Part shown: in pieces, positions 8,497 to 16,696 of the stretch
Position numbering within the stretch: the first letter of the stretch is position 1
Layout: each line of letters begins with the position of its first letter
Assembly (NCBI GenBank): GCA_942493035.1
Contig: OW818666.1
Span: forward strand, 2,170,001-2,234,000
DNA: 64,000 nucleotides
Origin: WRGT01 sp942493035
GTDB taxonomy: Bacteria; Spirochaetota; UBA4802; UBA5550
Direction of reading: 5' to 3'
Program-made: the position numbers and the translations under genes
Notes under the pieces: model-generated
What the model saw: only the letters and a program-made list of their open reading frames with translations
Told to the model about the DNA's origin: nothing
The model's database searches: none

Positions 8497-10005
8497 TCAC
8501 TTTATAACTTCTAGTTTCATCCCAATATCATATTTTAATAATTCCTTAGATAATTTTATTGCTTCTTGATGTTTTATGGACAAGGAATTTGCTTCTTCAT
8601 CTGGAATTTCAGGAAAATTTTTCCCAATAGTGTATGATCTTCGAAGATATTCAATTGAAGCTGCATATTCACCTTTATCAAATAAGGCTAAACCACTATT
8701 TTTTTGAATATTGAATTCGTTTATAATTTTTTTATTATCAAAATCAAAGGAGAATTTTATCCAATTGGATAATTCACCTTCAGGTGTTTTAATACAAAAC
8801 TCATGATTAATCCATGCTAATGGTGATTCAATTTCATCTTCGTTTGTTGAAACTTCAAGATAATCACGAAAATAGATGTTTGGTAAACGCCAAAATAATT
8901 TTTCATTATTTGTATTTATAATTCTAGATGCATATGTTGTACCTGGTGGTATATTTTTCCCGTAAAAAATTATTCCAGCGTAGTAACCTCTGTGTAAATT
9001 ATTCTCAATATATTGTAGTTTTGACCAAGTAACTTTAATTAATTCAATTTTATAATTTCTCATGTTTGAACAGTGATAGCCGTGCATGCTTACTTCTTCA
9101 TCATTGTGAAAAGGAACTCTTCCTTCTTGTTTTGGCATTAATGTTTTTTTTATTGTTTCAAGCCATGAAAAATCTTTTAATGCAGAAAGAGTTAATTTTA
9201 TTTTTGCTTGTTCTAATTGTTCTTTTGCTTTAATCAGATCTAATTCAAGCGATGATTTTTTTATTTTAAGATATTCTGTTTCTTTTTCGCTTTGACTCTT
9301 AGCTTCTTTAATAACTCGAATTTCATCTTTAAGTGAAGAAATATTTTCCGATAATTTTGGATTGATCTTTGATTCTATCTCTTTGCGAACTTCTGGAGCA
9401 GCTTCAAATATTTTATTTAGTATAAAATCAACTTTGTCTTTTTCTTCTTTTTCAATTTCTTTAAAAGAAGTATATAATTCATTAATAATATTTTCTTTCA
9501 AAGAGGAATTCAAATCTGTTATAGAGGAAAACTTTCTTATCCACGGAGGGTTTTCCATTTTCATTAATTGATTAATAAAACTAATCACTGCAACTTCAGG
9601 CATATTTTTTGATGATATATCATTATATCTTTCAATGTTATTAGAAAAATCGTCATAATATTGCATTGTTGTATCTCTAATAAAAATTAAAATTTTTTTA
9701 TTCAGGTTTAATGAGTGAACAATCTCTGCTTGAGTTGGACAAAAATTATTATATTTTGAATAACTTCCCCAATCCTCAATAGAGCAACCTAGGCTTTTAT
9801 CAATAATTCCAATAATCAAAGGACAATCTTCAAGTACCTTCAAACACGATATATGTGGTGGATAATTGCTGTGGTTAGGGAAACCACTGTCATTACTCAA
9901 AAAAGGGTTCAGACCAAATTCTTTTAAGAAGCCTTCAACTCCGTTTCTGATATCAAATAATTCTTTAATTCTTGAGCTAATAAAAACTGGTAATTTATGT
10001 GACAT
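8497..10005 (-). CDS. DUF4062 N-terminal domain protein with coiled coil
   Basis: This 502-residue protein begins with a DUF4062 domain (LPVFISSRIKELFDIRNGVE, residues 4-23, to about residue 110). It is a TIR/SEFIR-like Rossmann fold often found at the N-terminus of NTPase or defence proteins. A long charged coiled coil lies at about residues 180-275. The C-terminal part contains a region with SMHGYHCSN and a TPR-like pair of helices (SGLALFDKGEYAASIEYLRR). No NTPase motif is present. The stop codon TGA (8499-8497) is supplied by the terminal TGAGCCC of the IS3 element, so the native C-terminus may be lost. It lies in a cassette-like array; a phage-defence or signalling role is plausible but unproven. 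Confidence 0.65.
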   Translation of the reverse strand: MSHKLPVFISSRIKELFDIRNGVEGFLKEFGLNPFLSNDSGFPNHSNYPPHISCLKVLEDCPLIIGIIDKSLGCSIEDWGSYSKYNNFCPTQAEIVHSLNLNKKILIFIRDTTMQYYDDFSNNIERYNDISSKNMPEVAVISFINQLMKMENPPWIRKFSSITDLNSSLKENIINELYTSFKEIEKEEKDKVDFILNKIFEAAPEVRKEIESKINPKLSENISSLKDEIRVIKEAKSQSEKETEYLKIKKSSLELDLIKAKEQLEQAKIKLTLSALKDFSWLETIKKTLMPKQEGRVPFHNDEEVSMHGYHCSNMRNYKIELIKVTWSKLQYIENNLHRGYYAGIIFYGKNIPPGTTYASRIINTNNEKLFWRLPNIYFRDYLEVSTNEDEIESPLAWINHEFCIKTPEGELSNWIKFSFDFDNKKIINEFNIQKNSGLALFDKGEYAASIEYLRRSYTIGKNFPEIPDEEANSLSIKHQEAIKLSKELLKYDIGMKLEVIK

Positions 10006-10081
10006 TAAATTTTCCTGTTAAAATTGTTTTTTTTCATAAATATTATTTTTTTATCACAAAATGTTGAGGCAAAATGTCACC

Positions 10082-10343
10082 TAACGCATATTATACGCAT
10101 TACTTCATCTAAATTACAAAAAAAAGAATCTATATGACTATTCACAGATAAGCAACTATCCATGAATACACTCCATAAAAGAAACATATATTCAAGTCTT
10201 TTTTATACAAATTTGATATTCAAATTAAAAAGAAAAGTCGAAGAATGCCCGGAAGCCAAAGAGGATTTAATTTATTCACCTTCTGCCGTGTATTACGTCA
10301 GAGATTATTATTTGTTACATATTCATCACAGTCAGATATTACC
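10082..10343. repeat. Dispersed array repeat, copy A
   Basis: This non-coding repeat shares blocks with copies at 13946, 15091 and 16268, such as GAATACACTCCATAAAAGAA, TTTTTTATACAAATTTGA and GAGGATTTAATTTATTCA. It also carries the hairpin module TGCCGTGTATTACG. It starts with a core-site-like CTAACGCAT and runs directly into the attC-like site at 10344. It lies upstream of the DUF4062 gene and could carry that gene's promoter. Confidence 0.75.
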
Positions 10344-10436
10344 GCTAACGCCTTGATTACGAAGTCGCGCGGCCTTTTGCGCGATGTGGGGCATGCCAAG
10401 CGAGGTACTCCGAGCGCAGCGTATAAGCTTATATGC
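10344..10436 (-). repeat. attC-like recombination site
   Basis: The plus strand reads GCTAACGCCTTGATTACG at the left and GCGTATAAGCTTATATGC at the right, which pair imperfectly as attC arms. The central stem TCGCGC / GCGCGA is perfect around GGCCTTTT. The stop codon of the DUF3800 gene (TAA at 10431-10429) lies inside the right core region. Confidence 0.7.
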
Positions 10437-11259
10437 CGTTGCCATCACTACTAGTTTTAAATGAAGGATGTCTATAAAGAAAATCAGTTGAACTACCTTT
10501 TTTATCTTTTCGAATTGACAGGTTAAAAAGTTCTTTATATTTAAAATCATTCATTGTTTCTTCTGAATGTAATGAAAATAAAGGCCCATTTTTTGTTTTT
10601 TCAATAAAATATTTTCTTAGTGCATAAGCCAAAATATCTGCTGTAAAAGTTAAAGCATTATCTTCAATCTCAATATTATATTCAATAGAATTTAAATCAA
10701 TGAACTCTGGTAATTTGAAAGAACTAATAATAGTATATTCAAAATCTATAGTCTCTTTTTTATTTTCAGTATCATAGGATTTTACTAAATATCTCTCATT
10801 TTGTTTATAATTTTTGATTACCTCTATATTTCTTATGAATTGTTTTTTTATACTTATATCTATTGGATCAGTATAAATATTGAATCTCAGAATACTTTCA
10901 TCTTTTTTTAATTCACAAAATGAATAAAGAATAATCTGCCCTATCAGAGAAAAAAACAATTCCTCATGAAGCGACGTAGATTTATAATTGTTGTTAATAT
11001 ACTTACCTGTATTTTTGGCAACTTGAACACTTTTCTTGTGTATTTTTTTTAAATGCTCAAAATGTGTCTTAAAACCTGAAAAATACGCAACATCGTATAA
11101 ACAATTAACATTATTATACTTTAGAATTGTTAAAAAGGTTTCTGTAATAATTTCTTTATCTTTAAGTTGGGGATTAGACATATGTATTTTTTCATTCGCA
11201 TTTAAAAAATTTTTGAATTTTAGATACTCTTTATTCAATTCATTAAATAAATGCTTATG
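10429..11259 (-). pseudogene. DUF3800 protein, 3' fragment (split by IS21)
   Basis: This segment encodes the body of a protein whose first 45 residues lie across the IS21 element at 13776-13912. It begins in frame with HKHLFNELNKEYLKF and ends SSDGNGI. The late motif ALTFTADILAYALRKYF matches the ADxxAYAxRR helix of DUF3800 proteins, which have an RNase H-like fold. An apparent GTG start at 11283 is just the IS terminus read through. Removing IS21 and one copy of the target duplication rejoins the two parts in frame to about 320 residues. DUF3800 proteins often occur near mobile elements and defence genes; their activity is unknown. Confidence 0.75.
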
Positions 11260-11379
11260 CGTATTCCGGCCCAAACCTGCCACTTTTAGGATTTTACCGG
11301 AATAAAAAACAAACCATTTCCTTTTAAAACAGAGCCTGATTAATCTGATAAAAAATCAAATCAGATGGAGTTACCGGGC

Positions 11380-12942
11380 ATGTCACAAAGGAGAATATCG
11401 ATGAAAAAAATCAGAGAAATCATGCGTCTTCACGAGCAGTCAAAACTTAGCCAGAGGCAGATATCTCAAGCCCTTGGAATGTCTCGTCCGGTCGTCAGTG
11501 ATTATATTAATAAGGTTAAAACATTCGGATTAACTTTTATTGATATAGAAAATATGCCGGATGAAACGCTTCTAAATATTCTACAGGGAAATAAAACAGA
11601 AGACAATAAACGACATGAAATACTTCAAAATCAATTCCTTCATTTCACGCAGGAACTAAAACGCCTAGGAGTGACCCGTCAAACTTTGTGGGAGGAATAC
11701 ATAGAGGAAAATCCAGGCGGATACAGTTACTCGCAGTTTTGTTATCATTTTCAGATCTGGCAGAATATGTCAGAGATTACAATGCATATTGAACATAAAG
11801 CGGGCGACAAACTCTTTGTGGATTTTGCCGGTAAAAAACTTTCCATAACAGACCGGACGAATGGAGAGATAAGAGAGGTTGAAGTTTTTGTTGCAATCTT
11901 AGGAGCAAGCCAGCTTGTCTATGTTGAAGCTTCAATGAGCCAGAAGAAGGAGGAATGGATAAGACTAAATGAAAATGCATTAAGATACATCGGTGGTGTT
12001 CCACAGGCCATTGTGCCAGACTGCTTAAAATCGGCAGTAACAAAAACAGACAGATACGAACCGGATATCAATCCGGAGTATCTTGATTTTGCCAGACATT
12101 ACGACACAACAATACTTCCTGCACGACCTGCAAAACCGAAAGACAAAGCTCTGGTTGAAGGGGCTGTACGAATTTCATATTCATGGATTTACGCCAAGCT
12201 TCGTGACCGTGTATTCTTTTCACTTGAAGAACTTAACACCGCAATAATGGAGCTGCTTGAATCATTTAATGCCCGGACAATGCAGCGACCTGGTGTAAGT
12301 CGACGGGAACTTTTTGAAAGCATTGAGAAGAGTGAACTGCAGCATCTTCCAGAAGATCGTTATGAAATCAAGAAGTTAAAAATCCTCACAGTTCAATTTA
12401 ACTATCATATCTATCTGAGTGATGACAGTCATTACTACAGCGTACCATATCGCTATAAAGGGCGGAAAGTAGAAGTATTCTTCACAGAAAGAGCCATAGA
12501 AGTCTATTGTGGCAACGTAAGAGTAGCCTCACACTTTAGAAACAGGAGGAAAAACGGATACACAACACAAAGAAATCACATGCCGGAATCACACAAATGG
12601 GAGGATAATTGGAACCCGGAAAAACTTACCAATATGGCAAAACTAAAAGGCGATGCTGTGGTAACTGTAATTGAAACAGTTCTCTCATCCCGGCAGCATC
12701 CTGAGCAGAGTTATAAAACATGCCTCGGAATATTTGCCCTAACTAAAACATATGGAGAAATCCGGCTTAACCGTGCTTGTGAATTGGCTCTCTACTATGA
12801 AAACTGCACATACAAGATGATTAAAAATATTCTAAGCAACAACATGGATCAAGCAGGTGAAGAAGATAAAGACTCGGAATTCACCCTACCTGAACATGAT
12901 AACATAAGAGGCAATCAATATTACATGGAGGAATTACAATGA
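11380..12942 (+). CDS. istA: IS21-family transposase IstA
   Basis: This DDE transposase has an N-terminal helix-turn-helix (SKLSQRQISQALGMSRPVVS). The integrase core carries Asp in DKLFVDFAGKKL, Asp in QAIVPDCLKSAV and Glu in DKALVEGAVRISY. A C-terminal Mu-type beta-barrel region (YYSVPYRYKGRKVEVFF) follows. Start choice: ATG at 11380 gives MSQRRISMKKIREIMRLH, the family's usual beginning, with GGAG nine bases upstream. An ATG at 11365 or 11401 is possible. The stop overlaps the istB start by four bases (ATGA), so the two are translationally coupled. Confidence 0.92.
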   Translation: MSQRRISMKKIREIMRLHEQSKLSQRQISQALGMSRPVVSDYINKVKTFGLTFIDIENMPDETLLNILQGNKTEDNKRHEILQNQFLHFTQELKRLGVTRQTLWEEYIEENPGGYSYSQFCYHFQIWQNMSEITMHIEHKAGDKLFVDFAGKKLSITDRTNGEIREVEVFVAILGASQLVYVEASMSQKKEEWIRLNENALRYIGGVPQAIVPDCLKSAVTKTDRYEPDINPEYLDFARHYDTTILPARPAKPKDKALVEGAVRISYSWIYAKLRDRVFFSLEELNTAIMELLESFNARTMQRPGVSRRELFESIEKSELQHLPEDRYEIKKLKILTVQFNYHIYLSDDSHYYSVPYRYKGRKVEVFFTERAIEVYCGNVRVASHFRNRRKNGYTTQRNHMPESHKWEDNWNPEKLTNMAKLKGDAVVTVIETVLSSRQHPEQSYKTCLGIFALTKTYGEIRLNRACELALYYENCTYKMIKNILSNNMDQAGEEDKDSEFTLPEHDNIRGNQYYMEELQ

Positions 12943-13697
12943 ACAATCAGGGAACGATTGAAAAGATGCAGGAAATGCGTCTTCACGGAATGCTCAGTTC
13001 ATTCCGTGAAACATTCTCTACAGATATGAAAAACAAGTTTACGGTTGATGAAATGGTCGCTCATCTCATCGATGCTGAATGGGATGAAAGGTATAACAGG
13101 AAATTTAAAACTCTGCTTAAAAATGCAGCCTTTAGATATAAGGCAAGTGTTGAAGAGATAGATTTCAAGCCATCTCGGAAAATTGACAGAAATCTGATAC
13201 TCAGATTCTCGACATGTGACTGGATCAAAAAAGGAGAGAGCATTATCATCACCGGTTCTACAGGAGCAGGTAAAAGTTTTATGGCCTGCGCACTTGGTCA
13301 TAAAGCATGTATTCTTCGTTATCAGGTTGGATACTACAACTGCTTGAAATTGTTTTCACATCTGAAGTACTGTAAAGTTGATGGATCATATTTTAAAGAG
13401 ATGAATAAAATTAAAAAACTGGATTTGATAATTCTTGATGACTTCGGGTTAAAGCCTTTTGATTCAGACTCGCGGTTAATGTTACTTGAGATGCTTGAAG
13501 ATCGCCACGGCAGCAGATCGATAATTATTAGTTCTCAAATTCCTACAGATAAGTGGTTTGATCTTATTGGGGATGCGACTATTGCGGATGCAATCTGTGA
13601 TAGACTTCTTCATACTTCACATAAAATAGACATTAAAGGAGATTCTATGAGAAAGGAAAAATCAAAAAATTCTGGACGAAACCTGCCACTTGAGTAA
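12939..13697 (+). CDS. istB: IS21-family helper ATPase IstB
   Basis: This 252-residue AAA+ ATPase of the DnaC/IstB group assembles with IstA and target DNA during transposition. Walker A is GSTGAGKSF (about residues 106-114) and Walker B is LDLIILDDFGL (about 163-173). The N-terminal IstB helix bundle carries MLSSFRETF. Length is normal for the family. It starts four bases inside istA and ends about 80 bases before the right terminus. No defect is visible. Confidence 0.92.
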   Translation: MNNQGTIEKMQEMRLHGMLSSFRETFSTDMKNKFTVDEMVAHLIDAEWDERYNRKFKTLLKNAAFRYKASVEEIDFKPSRKIDRNLILRFSTCDWIKKGESIIITGSTGAGKSFMACALGHKACILRYQVGYYNCLKLFSHLKYCKVDGSYFKEMNKIKKLDLIILDDFGLKPFDSDSRLMLLEMLEDRHGSRSIIISSQIPTDKWFDLIGDATIADAICDRLLHTSHKIDIKGDSMRKEKSKNSGRNLPLE

Positions 13698-13775
13698 TGG
13701 TTAGTTCGAAAATGGAAATGGATTAAAAGTGGTAAACTTAAAACCGGAATAGGTGGCAGGTTTCACCGGAATACG

Positions 13776-13912
13776 TACTTATGTTTATCTTTATTTTCTG
13801 TAATGATACCTGCCATAATTCCGATGTTATCAATATCAATATTTGTTGCGTCAGAATATCCTTTTTCACCTGATTCATCCAGAGTTATGTAAATATTTTG
13901 AACTTTATTCAT
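13776..13912 (-). pseudogene. DUF3800 protein, 5' fragment (split by IS21)
   Basis: It starts at ATG 13912 (MNKVQNIYITLDESGEKG) with GGAG about seven bases upstream; an ATG at 13951 is less likely. The YITLDESG motif is the hallmark first strand of DUF3800, with an acidic residue expected in the active site. The frame continues to IITENKDKHK and then enters the IS21 right end. The DKHK codons include the duplicated target CATAAG and continue as DKHKHLFNE in the 3' fragment once the element is removed. Confidence 0.72.
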
Positions 13913-13945
13913 AACATCTCCGATTTTTATTTTCAAAAGGCCATT

Positions 13946-14402
13946 GCACACAACGCATCTTTATACACATTACTCCGTATAAATTGCAAAAAAAATCTAT
14001 ACGACTTATTGCTGACAAACTACTACCCATGAATACACTCCATAAAAGAAACATATATTCAAGTCTTTTTTATACAAATTTGATATTCAAAATAAAATTA
14101 AAATCGAAGAATGAACGGAAGACAAAGAGGATTTAATTTATTCAACTACTGCCGTGTATTACGCCAGAGATTATTGTTTATTACATATTCATCACAGCCG
14201 GATATTTCCGGTAATTGAAATTCCGGTACCAGTGCTTAAGTGTAGTCGAAGGATGATCCGTGTGACGGCAGTGGCTTTGCTCTACAGAATCTTTACAAAG
14301 ATGCAAGGGATAATTAAAATCATATCCGTTGTTATGATAAACCGCCAATGAAGCTTAGCGGTTTTTTTGCGGCAGCTATGCTAAGACTTCTATAAGTTGT
14401 GC
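13946..14402. repeat. Dispersed array repeat, copy B
   Basis: This is the longest copy. Its ends are complementary: GCACACAACGC at the left and TATAAGTTGTGC at the right, both resembling attC core sites. It contains the shared hairpin module (14141-14199) and a plus-strand terminator near its right end. It fills the gap between the PIN toxin 14415-14813 and the DUF3800 start. No real coding frame is seen. Confidence 0.8.
14339..14368 (+). terminator. Rho-independent terminator-like hairpin inside repeat B
   Basis: The stem AAACCGC / GCGGTTT is followed by seven T on the plus strand. No plus-strand gene precedes it, so repeat B may yield a plus-strand non-coding transcript. The matching position in copy C keeps the T run but the stem is decayed. 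Confidence 0.5.
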
Positions 14403-14414
14403 GGCGTTTCTTTA

Positions 14415-14813
14415 TTACCAGAACAGTTTTACGCCATGAGAAAGATAATCTTTAAATTTGTCATCTTTAGATAATATTGTCATATCATAAGTAATTGATT
14501 GCCATATTAACATCCGATCAAATGGGTCTGAATGTGATAAGCGAGGTAACTTATGAAAGGAACTAGCAATGAACTCATCTAAATTTAATATTTCAAATCC
14601 GGACTTAATTGAATAAGATGGAAGTTCTTCTGGTTGGATATTCTGTAAATTTAATTTCCCAATACTAAATTTTAATGATATTTCCCAAAATGAGATTGTA
14701 CTCACATAAATATCATTTTGCTCATTTAATATAATTTCTTTAACCGATTTTGTTAATTTGGAGGTATCAAATAACGACCATAAAAATACATGAGTATCTA
14801 ATAAATATTTCAT
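14415..14813 (-). CDS. vapC: PIN-domain toxin (VapC-like)
   Basis: This 132-residue PIN nuclease carries the acidic residues of the family: Asp in LLDTHVFLWS (residues 4-13), Glu in SFWEISLK, Asp in SDPFDRMLI and the late LSKDDKF. It would cleave RNA when free of its antitoxin. Its ATG overlaps the stop of the Phd-like gene 14810-15049 by four bases, the normal coupled layout. The pair is one cassette-like unit between repeat copies B and C. The length is typical and the gene appears intact. Confidence 0.88.
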   Translation of the reverse strand: MKYLLDTHVFLWSLFDTSKLTKSVKEIILNEQNDIYVSTISFWEISLKFSIGKLNLQNIQPEELPSYSIKSGFEILNLDEFIASSFHKLPRLSHSDPFDRMLIWQSITYDMTILSKDDKFKDYLSHGVKLFW

Positions 14814-15049
14814 AAATTTAAAAAGTCTTCATCCGTTATTTTAAAATCAGAAGATATATTAAAAGTCGCCTTTTTCTCCAATAATCCTATTTTACGATTA
14901 CTTTTTTTAATATACTTTGCATAAGGAATCAACACCGCTATTTTCTCTTTTTTTTTCCCAAAAGAGATAGCTATGTCTTCCCCTTTTTTGATATCTTCAA
15001 GAACTTCTGAAAAATGGCTTTTAAATTCACCGACTTGTAATGTTTTCAT
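14810..15049 (-). CDS. Phd/YefM-family antitoxin
   Basis: This 79-residue protein has the Phd/YefM N-terminal DNA-binding fold (TLQVGEFKSHFSEVLEDIKK, then EDIAISFGKKKEKIAVLIPY). A short acidic toxin-binding tail ending KITDEDFLNL follows. It precedes and overlaps the PIN toxin, so it should autorepress the operon and neutralise the toxin. Repeat C lies immediately upstream and probably includes the promoter region. Confidence 0.85.
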   Translation of the reverse strand: MKTLQVGEFKSHFSEVLEDIKKGEDIAISFGKKKEKIAVLIPYAKYIKKSNRKIGLLEKKATFNISSDFKITDEDFLNL

Positions 15050-15090
15050 AATTTAAATATAACGTTATTGGTCAACTTGTCAAGTAAAAT

Positions 15091-15520
15091 GCGTATAAAT
15101 TGCAAAAAAGAATTTATACAATTACTTGCTGACAAGCTATTATCCATGAATACACTCCATAAAAAAACATATAATCAATTCTTTTTTATACAAATTTGAC
15201 ATTCAAAATAAAAGAAAAGTCGAAGAATTATCGGGAAACTAAGAGGCTTTAATTTATTCAATCTCTGCCGTGTATTACGCCAGAGATTATTGTTTGTTAC
15301 ATATTCATCACAGCCGGATATTTCCGGAAATTGAAATTCAGATACCAGTGCTTAAGTGTAATCGTAAGATGCTCCGTGTGACGGCAGTTGCTTCGTTCAA
15401 CGGAGTCTTAACATAGGTGATTCGGATAATTAAAATCACATCCGTTACTATGATAAACCGCTAATAAAACTTAACAGTTTTTTTGCGGCAGCTATGCTGA
15501 GACTTTTATAGGTTATGTGC
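15091..15520. repeat. Dispersed array repeat, copy C
   Basis: It matches copy B over nearly its whole length, including ACCAGTGCTTAAGTGTA, GTGACGGCAGT, the T run near 15475-15484 and TGCGGCAGCTATGCT. The right end is GGTTATGTGC, a clean attC R''-type core site on the minus strand. The left core site is lost. It separates the PIN toxin 15535-15933 from the Phd-type antitoxin gene. Confidence 0.8.
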
Positions 15521-15534
15521 AGTGCCCGCTGTTT

Positions 15535-15933
15535 CTATTTGGACCAGTTTTCTGTTTTTAGACCTCTTATTCTGTTAAAATGCTTTTCATTATTCGTAAC
15601 TAAAACGGAATTCATGGTGAGGGCAGTTGATGCTATTAATAAATCAAAATCATCAATAGTCGATCCTGATTTTTTCAAATTTGCTTTCAGTTCACTAAAT
15701 GTTTCAACTACTGCTTTATCAATATCAATTATTGGAAAGAGTTCTTTTATGCGATATACTATAGCTATATTCTTTTCATGATTTTGAGATTTTTTTGCTC
15801 CGAATAAAAGTTCTCCATAAGTTATTACTGAAATTGATTTTGGTATATTTTCATTTTTTAAAAAATTATCATGAACAACTGAATTTCCTTTTATACTGTA
15901 AATAATAATATTAGTATCAATCAAATATGACAT
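15535..15933 (-). CDS. vapC: PIN-domain toxin (VapC/FitB-like)
   Basis: This 132-residue PIN nuclease has SYLIDTNIIIYSIKG at the N-terminus, YGELLFGAKKS with the second acidic residue, and IDDFDLLIAS with the third. The late TNNEKHFNRI is in the FitB/VapC style. Its start lies 17 bases inside the end of the ribbon-helix-helix gene 15917-16195, so the pair is coupled. It is only distantly similar to the PIN toxin at 14415-14813, so the two modules are separate acquisitions rather than a duplication. Confidence 0.88.
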   Translation of the reverse strand: MSYLIDTNIIIYSIKGNSVVHDNFLKNENIPKSISVITYGELLFGAKKSQNHEKNIAIVYRIKELFPIIDIDKAVVETFSELKANLKKSGSTIDDFDLLIASTALTMNSVLVTNNEKHFNRIRGLKTENWSK

Positions 15934-16195
15934 TATCTGTTTTAAACCTTTCTGAATTTTTTCGAGATTTTTTAATAGAATCGATTATTTCATCAGCGTT
16001 TCGATTATCATCCCACGCACCAGAAAGTGCTATAAATTCTTTAGTAGGATTATTTTTGTAAACCATCGGATTAGAAAGGTACTTTTCAATGATGGAAATT
16101 ACCTCTTGACTAATAGATCTATTTTCACTTTTTGCAATTGCTTTTAAAGAAGAATATAATCTATCATCAATATCGCGTACTTGCAGGATTGCCAT
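15917..16195 (-). CDS. Ribbon-helix-helix antitoxin (FitA-like)
   Basis: I choose ATG 16195 (MAILQVRDIDDRLYSSLK), not the longer 16243 frame, because GAGGTG lies six bases upstream and the FitA-type ribbon begins there. The 92-residue product has an N-terminal ribbon-helix-helix (residues 1-42, with ENRSISQEVISIIEKYL). A C-terminal tail with GAWDDNRNADEIIDSIKKSR follows, typical of FitA partners of PIN toxins. It overlaps the downstream toxin gene. Repeat D is directly upstream. Confidence 0.82.
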   Translation of the reverse strand: MAILQVRDIDDRLYSSLKAIAKSENRSISQEVISIIEKYLSNPMVYKNNPTKEFIALSGAWDDNRNADEIIDSIKKSRKNSERFKTDNVIFD

Positions 16196-16267
16196 GTTTT
16201 CACCTCTATATTTACAATATAATAAAATTTCATGAAATGTCAATCAATTCTCATGAAACAGCAGGCA

Positions 16268-16555
16268 TTGCACATAACGCATCTATCTGCGAATACACTC
16301 CAGAAAAGAAACATATATTCAAGTCTTTTTGATACAAATTTGATATACAAAATAAAATTAAAATCGAAGAGTGACCGTAATACAAAGAGGATTTAATTTA
16401 TTATGCTTATGCCGCGTATAACGCCGTAGATTATTGCTTGTTACATATTCATCACAACCGGATATTACAGATAATTAAAATTAAGATACCAGTGCTTATA
16501 GGTAATCGAAGGATGCACCGCCCCTATGCAGTTGGTTTGGGTTTTACCGCAGTGT
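16268..16555. repeat. Dispersed array repeat, copy D
   Basis: It begins with GCACATAACGCATC, an intact R'-type core site, and shares GAATACACTCCA, ATACAAATTTGATAT, GAGGATTTAATTTATT and ATACCAGTGCTTA with copies B and C. It has an internal deletion near the left end and fades after about 16555. It lies between the membrane protein 16697-17014 and the antitoxin 15917-16195. Confidence 0.72.
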
Positions 16556-16587
16556 TCATCTCTACATTTTAAACATAAAACTTTATA

Positions 16588-16608
16588 GTCAACTGAGTTG
16601 ACCTTTTT
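16588..16608 (+). terminator. Short hairpin with T run
   Basis: The stem GTCAAC / GTTGAC with loop TGA is followed by TTTTT after two bases. It can act on the plus strand. It lies downstream of the minus-strand membrane protein gene, where A residues on the other flank are sparse. Confidence 0.4.
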
Positions 16609-16696
16609 GGATACAATTATTACAGTATAGGCAGTTTCCATAAATTTTCAGCAAGCGGGAATTACTTTCTTTTCGTTCAATTTCTCTCAGCATTAG

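Larger units (their letters stand above)
7235..8499 (+). mobile_element. IS3-family insertion sequence
   Basis: The element is about 1.26 kb with two overlapping-type genes, orfA and orfB. Its ends are short inverted TGAGCCC (7235-7241) and GGGCTCA (8493-8499). A clear target duplication is not visible, perhaps because it joins two different contexts, the IS110 remnant on the left and the DUF4062 gene on the right. Both reading frames look intact. Confidence 0.85.
11260..13775 (+). mobile_element. IS21-family insertion sequence
   Basis: The element is about 2.5 kb with istA and istB. The ends are inverted copies of CGTATTCCGG followed by AAACCTGCCAC, and further internal CCGGAATA repeats lie inside each end, as IS21 elements show. 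It is flanked by CTTATG at 11254-11259 and 13778-13783. Extending to eight bases gives TGCTTATG and TACTTATG, one mismatch. Both genes are intact and it looks recent. Confidence 0.9.

Noticed and set aside
10162..10454. Plus-strand reading frames of 64-69 residues in repeat A
   Set aside because: They lie in a non-coding repeat, are not kept open in copies B-D and have no ribosome sites.
11260..11283. GTG start of the DUF3800 fragment at 11283
   Set aside because: Those codons belong to the IS21 terminus; the native frame begins at 13912 across the element.
14154..14351. Plus-strand frame of 65 residues in repeat B
   Set aside because: Not conserved in copy C or D; it overlaps the terminator.
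10082..16555. CRISPR array
   Set aside because: The repeats are hundreds of bases long, spaced by genes, and differ from each other; no short direct repeats with unique spacers and no cas genes.
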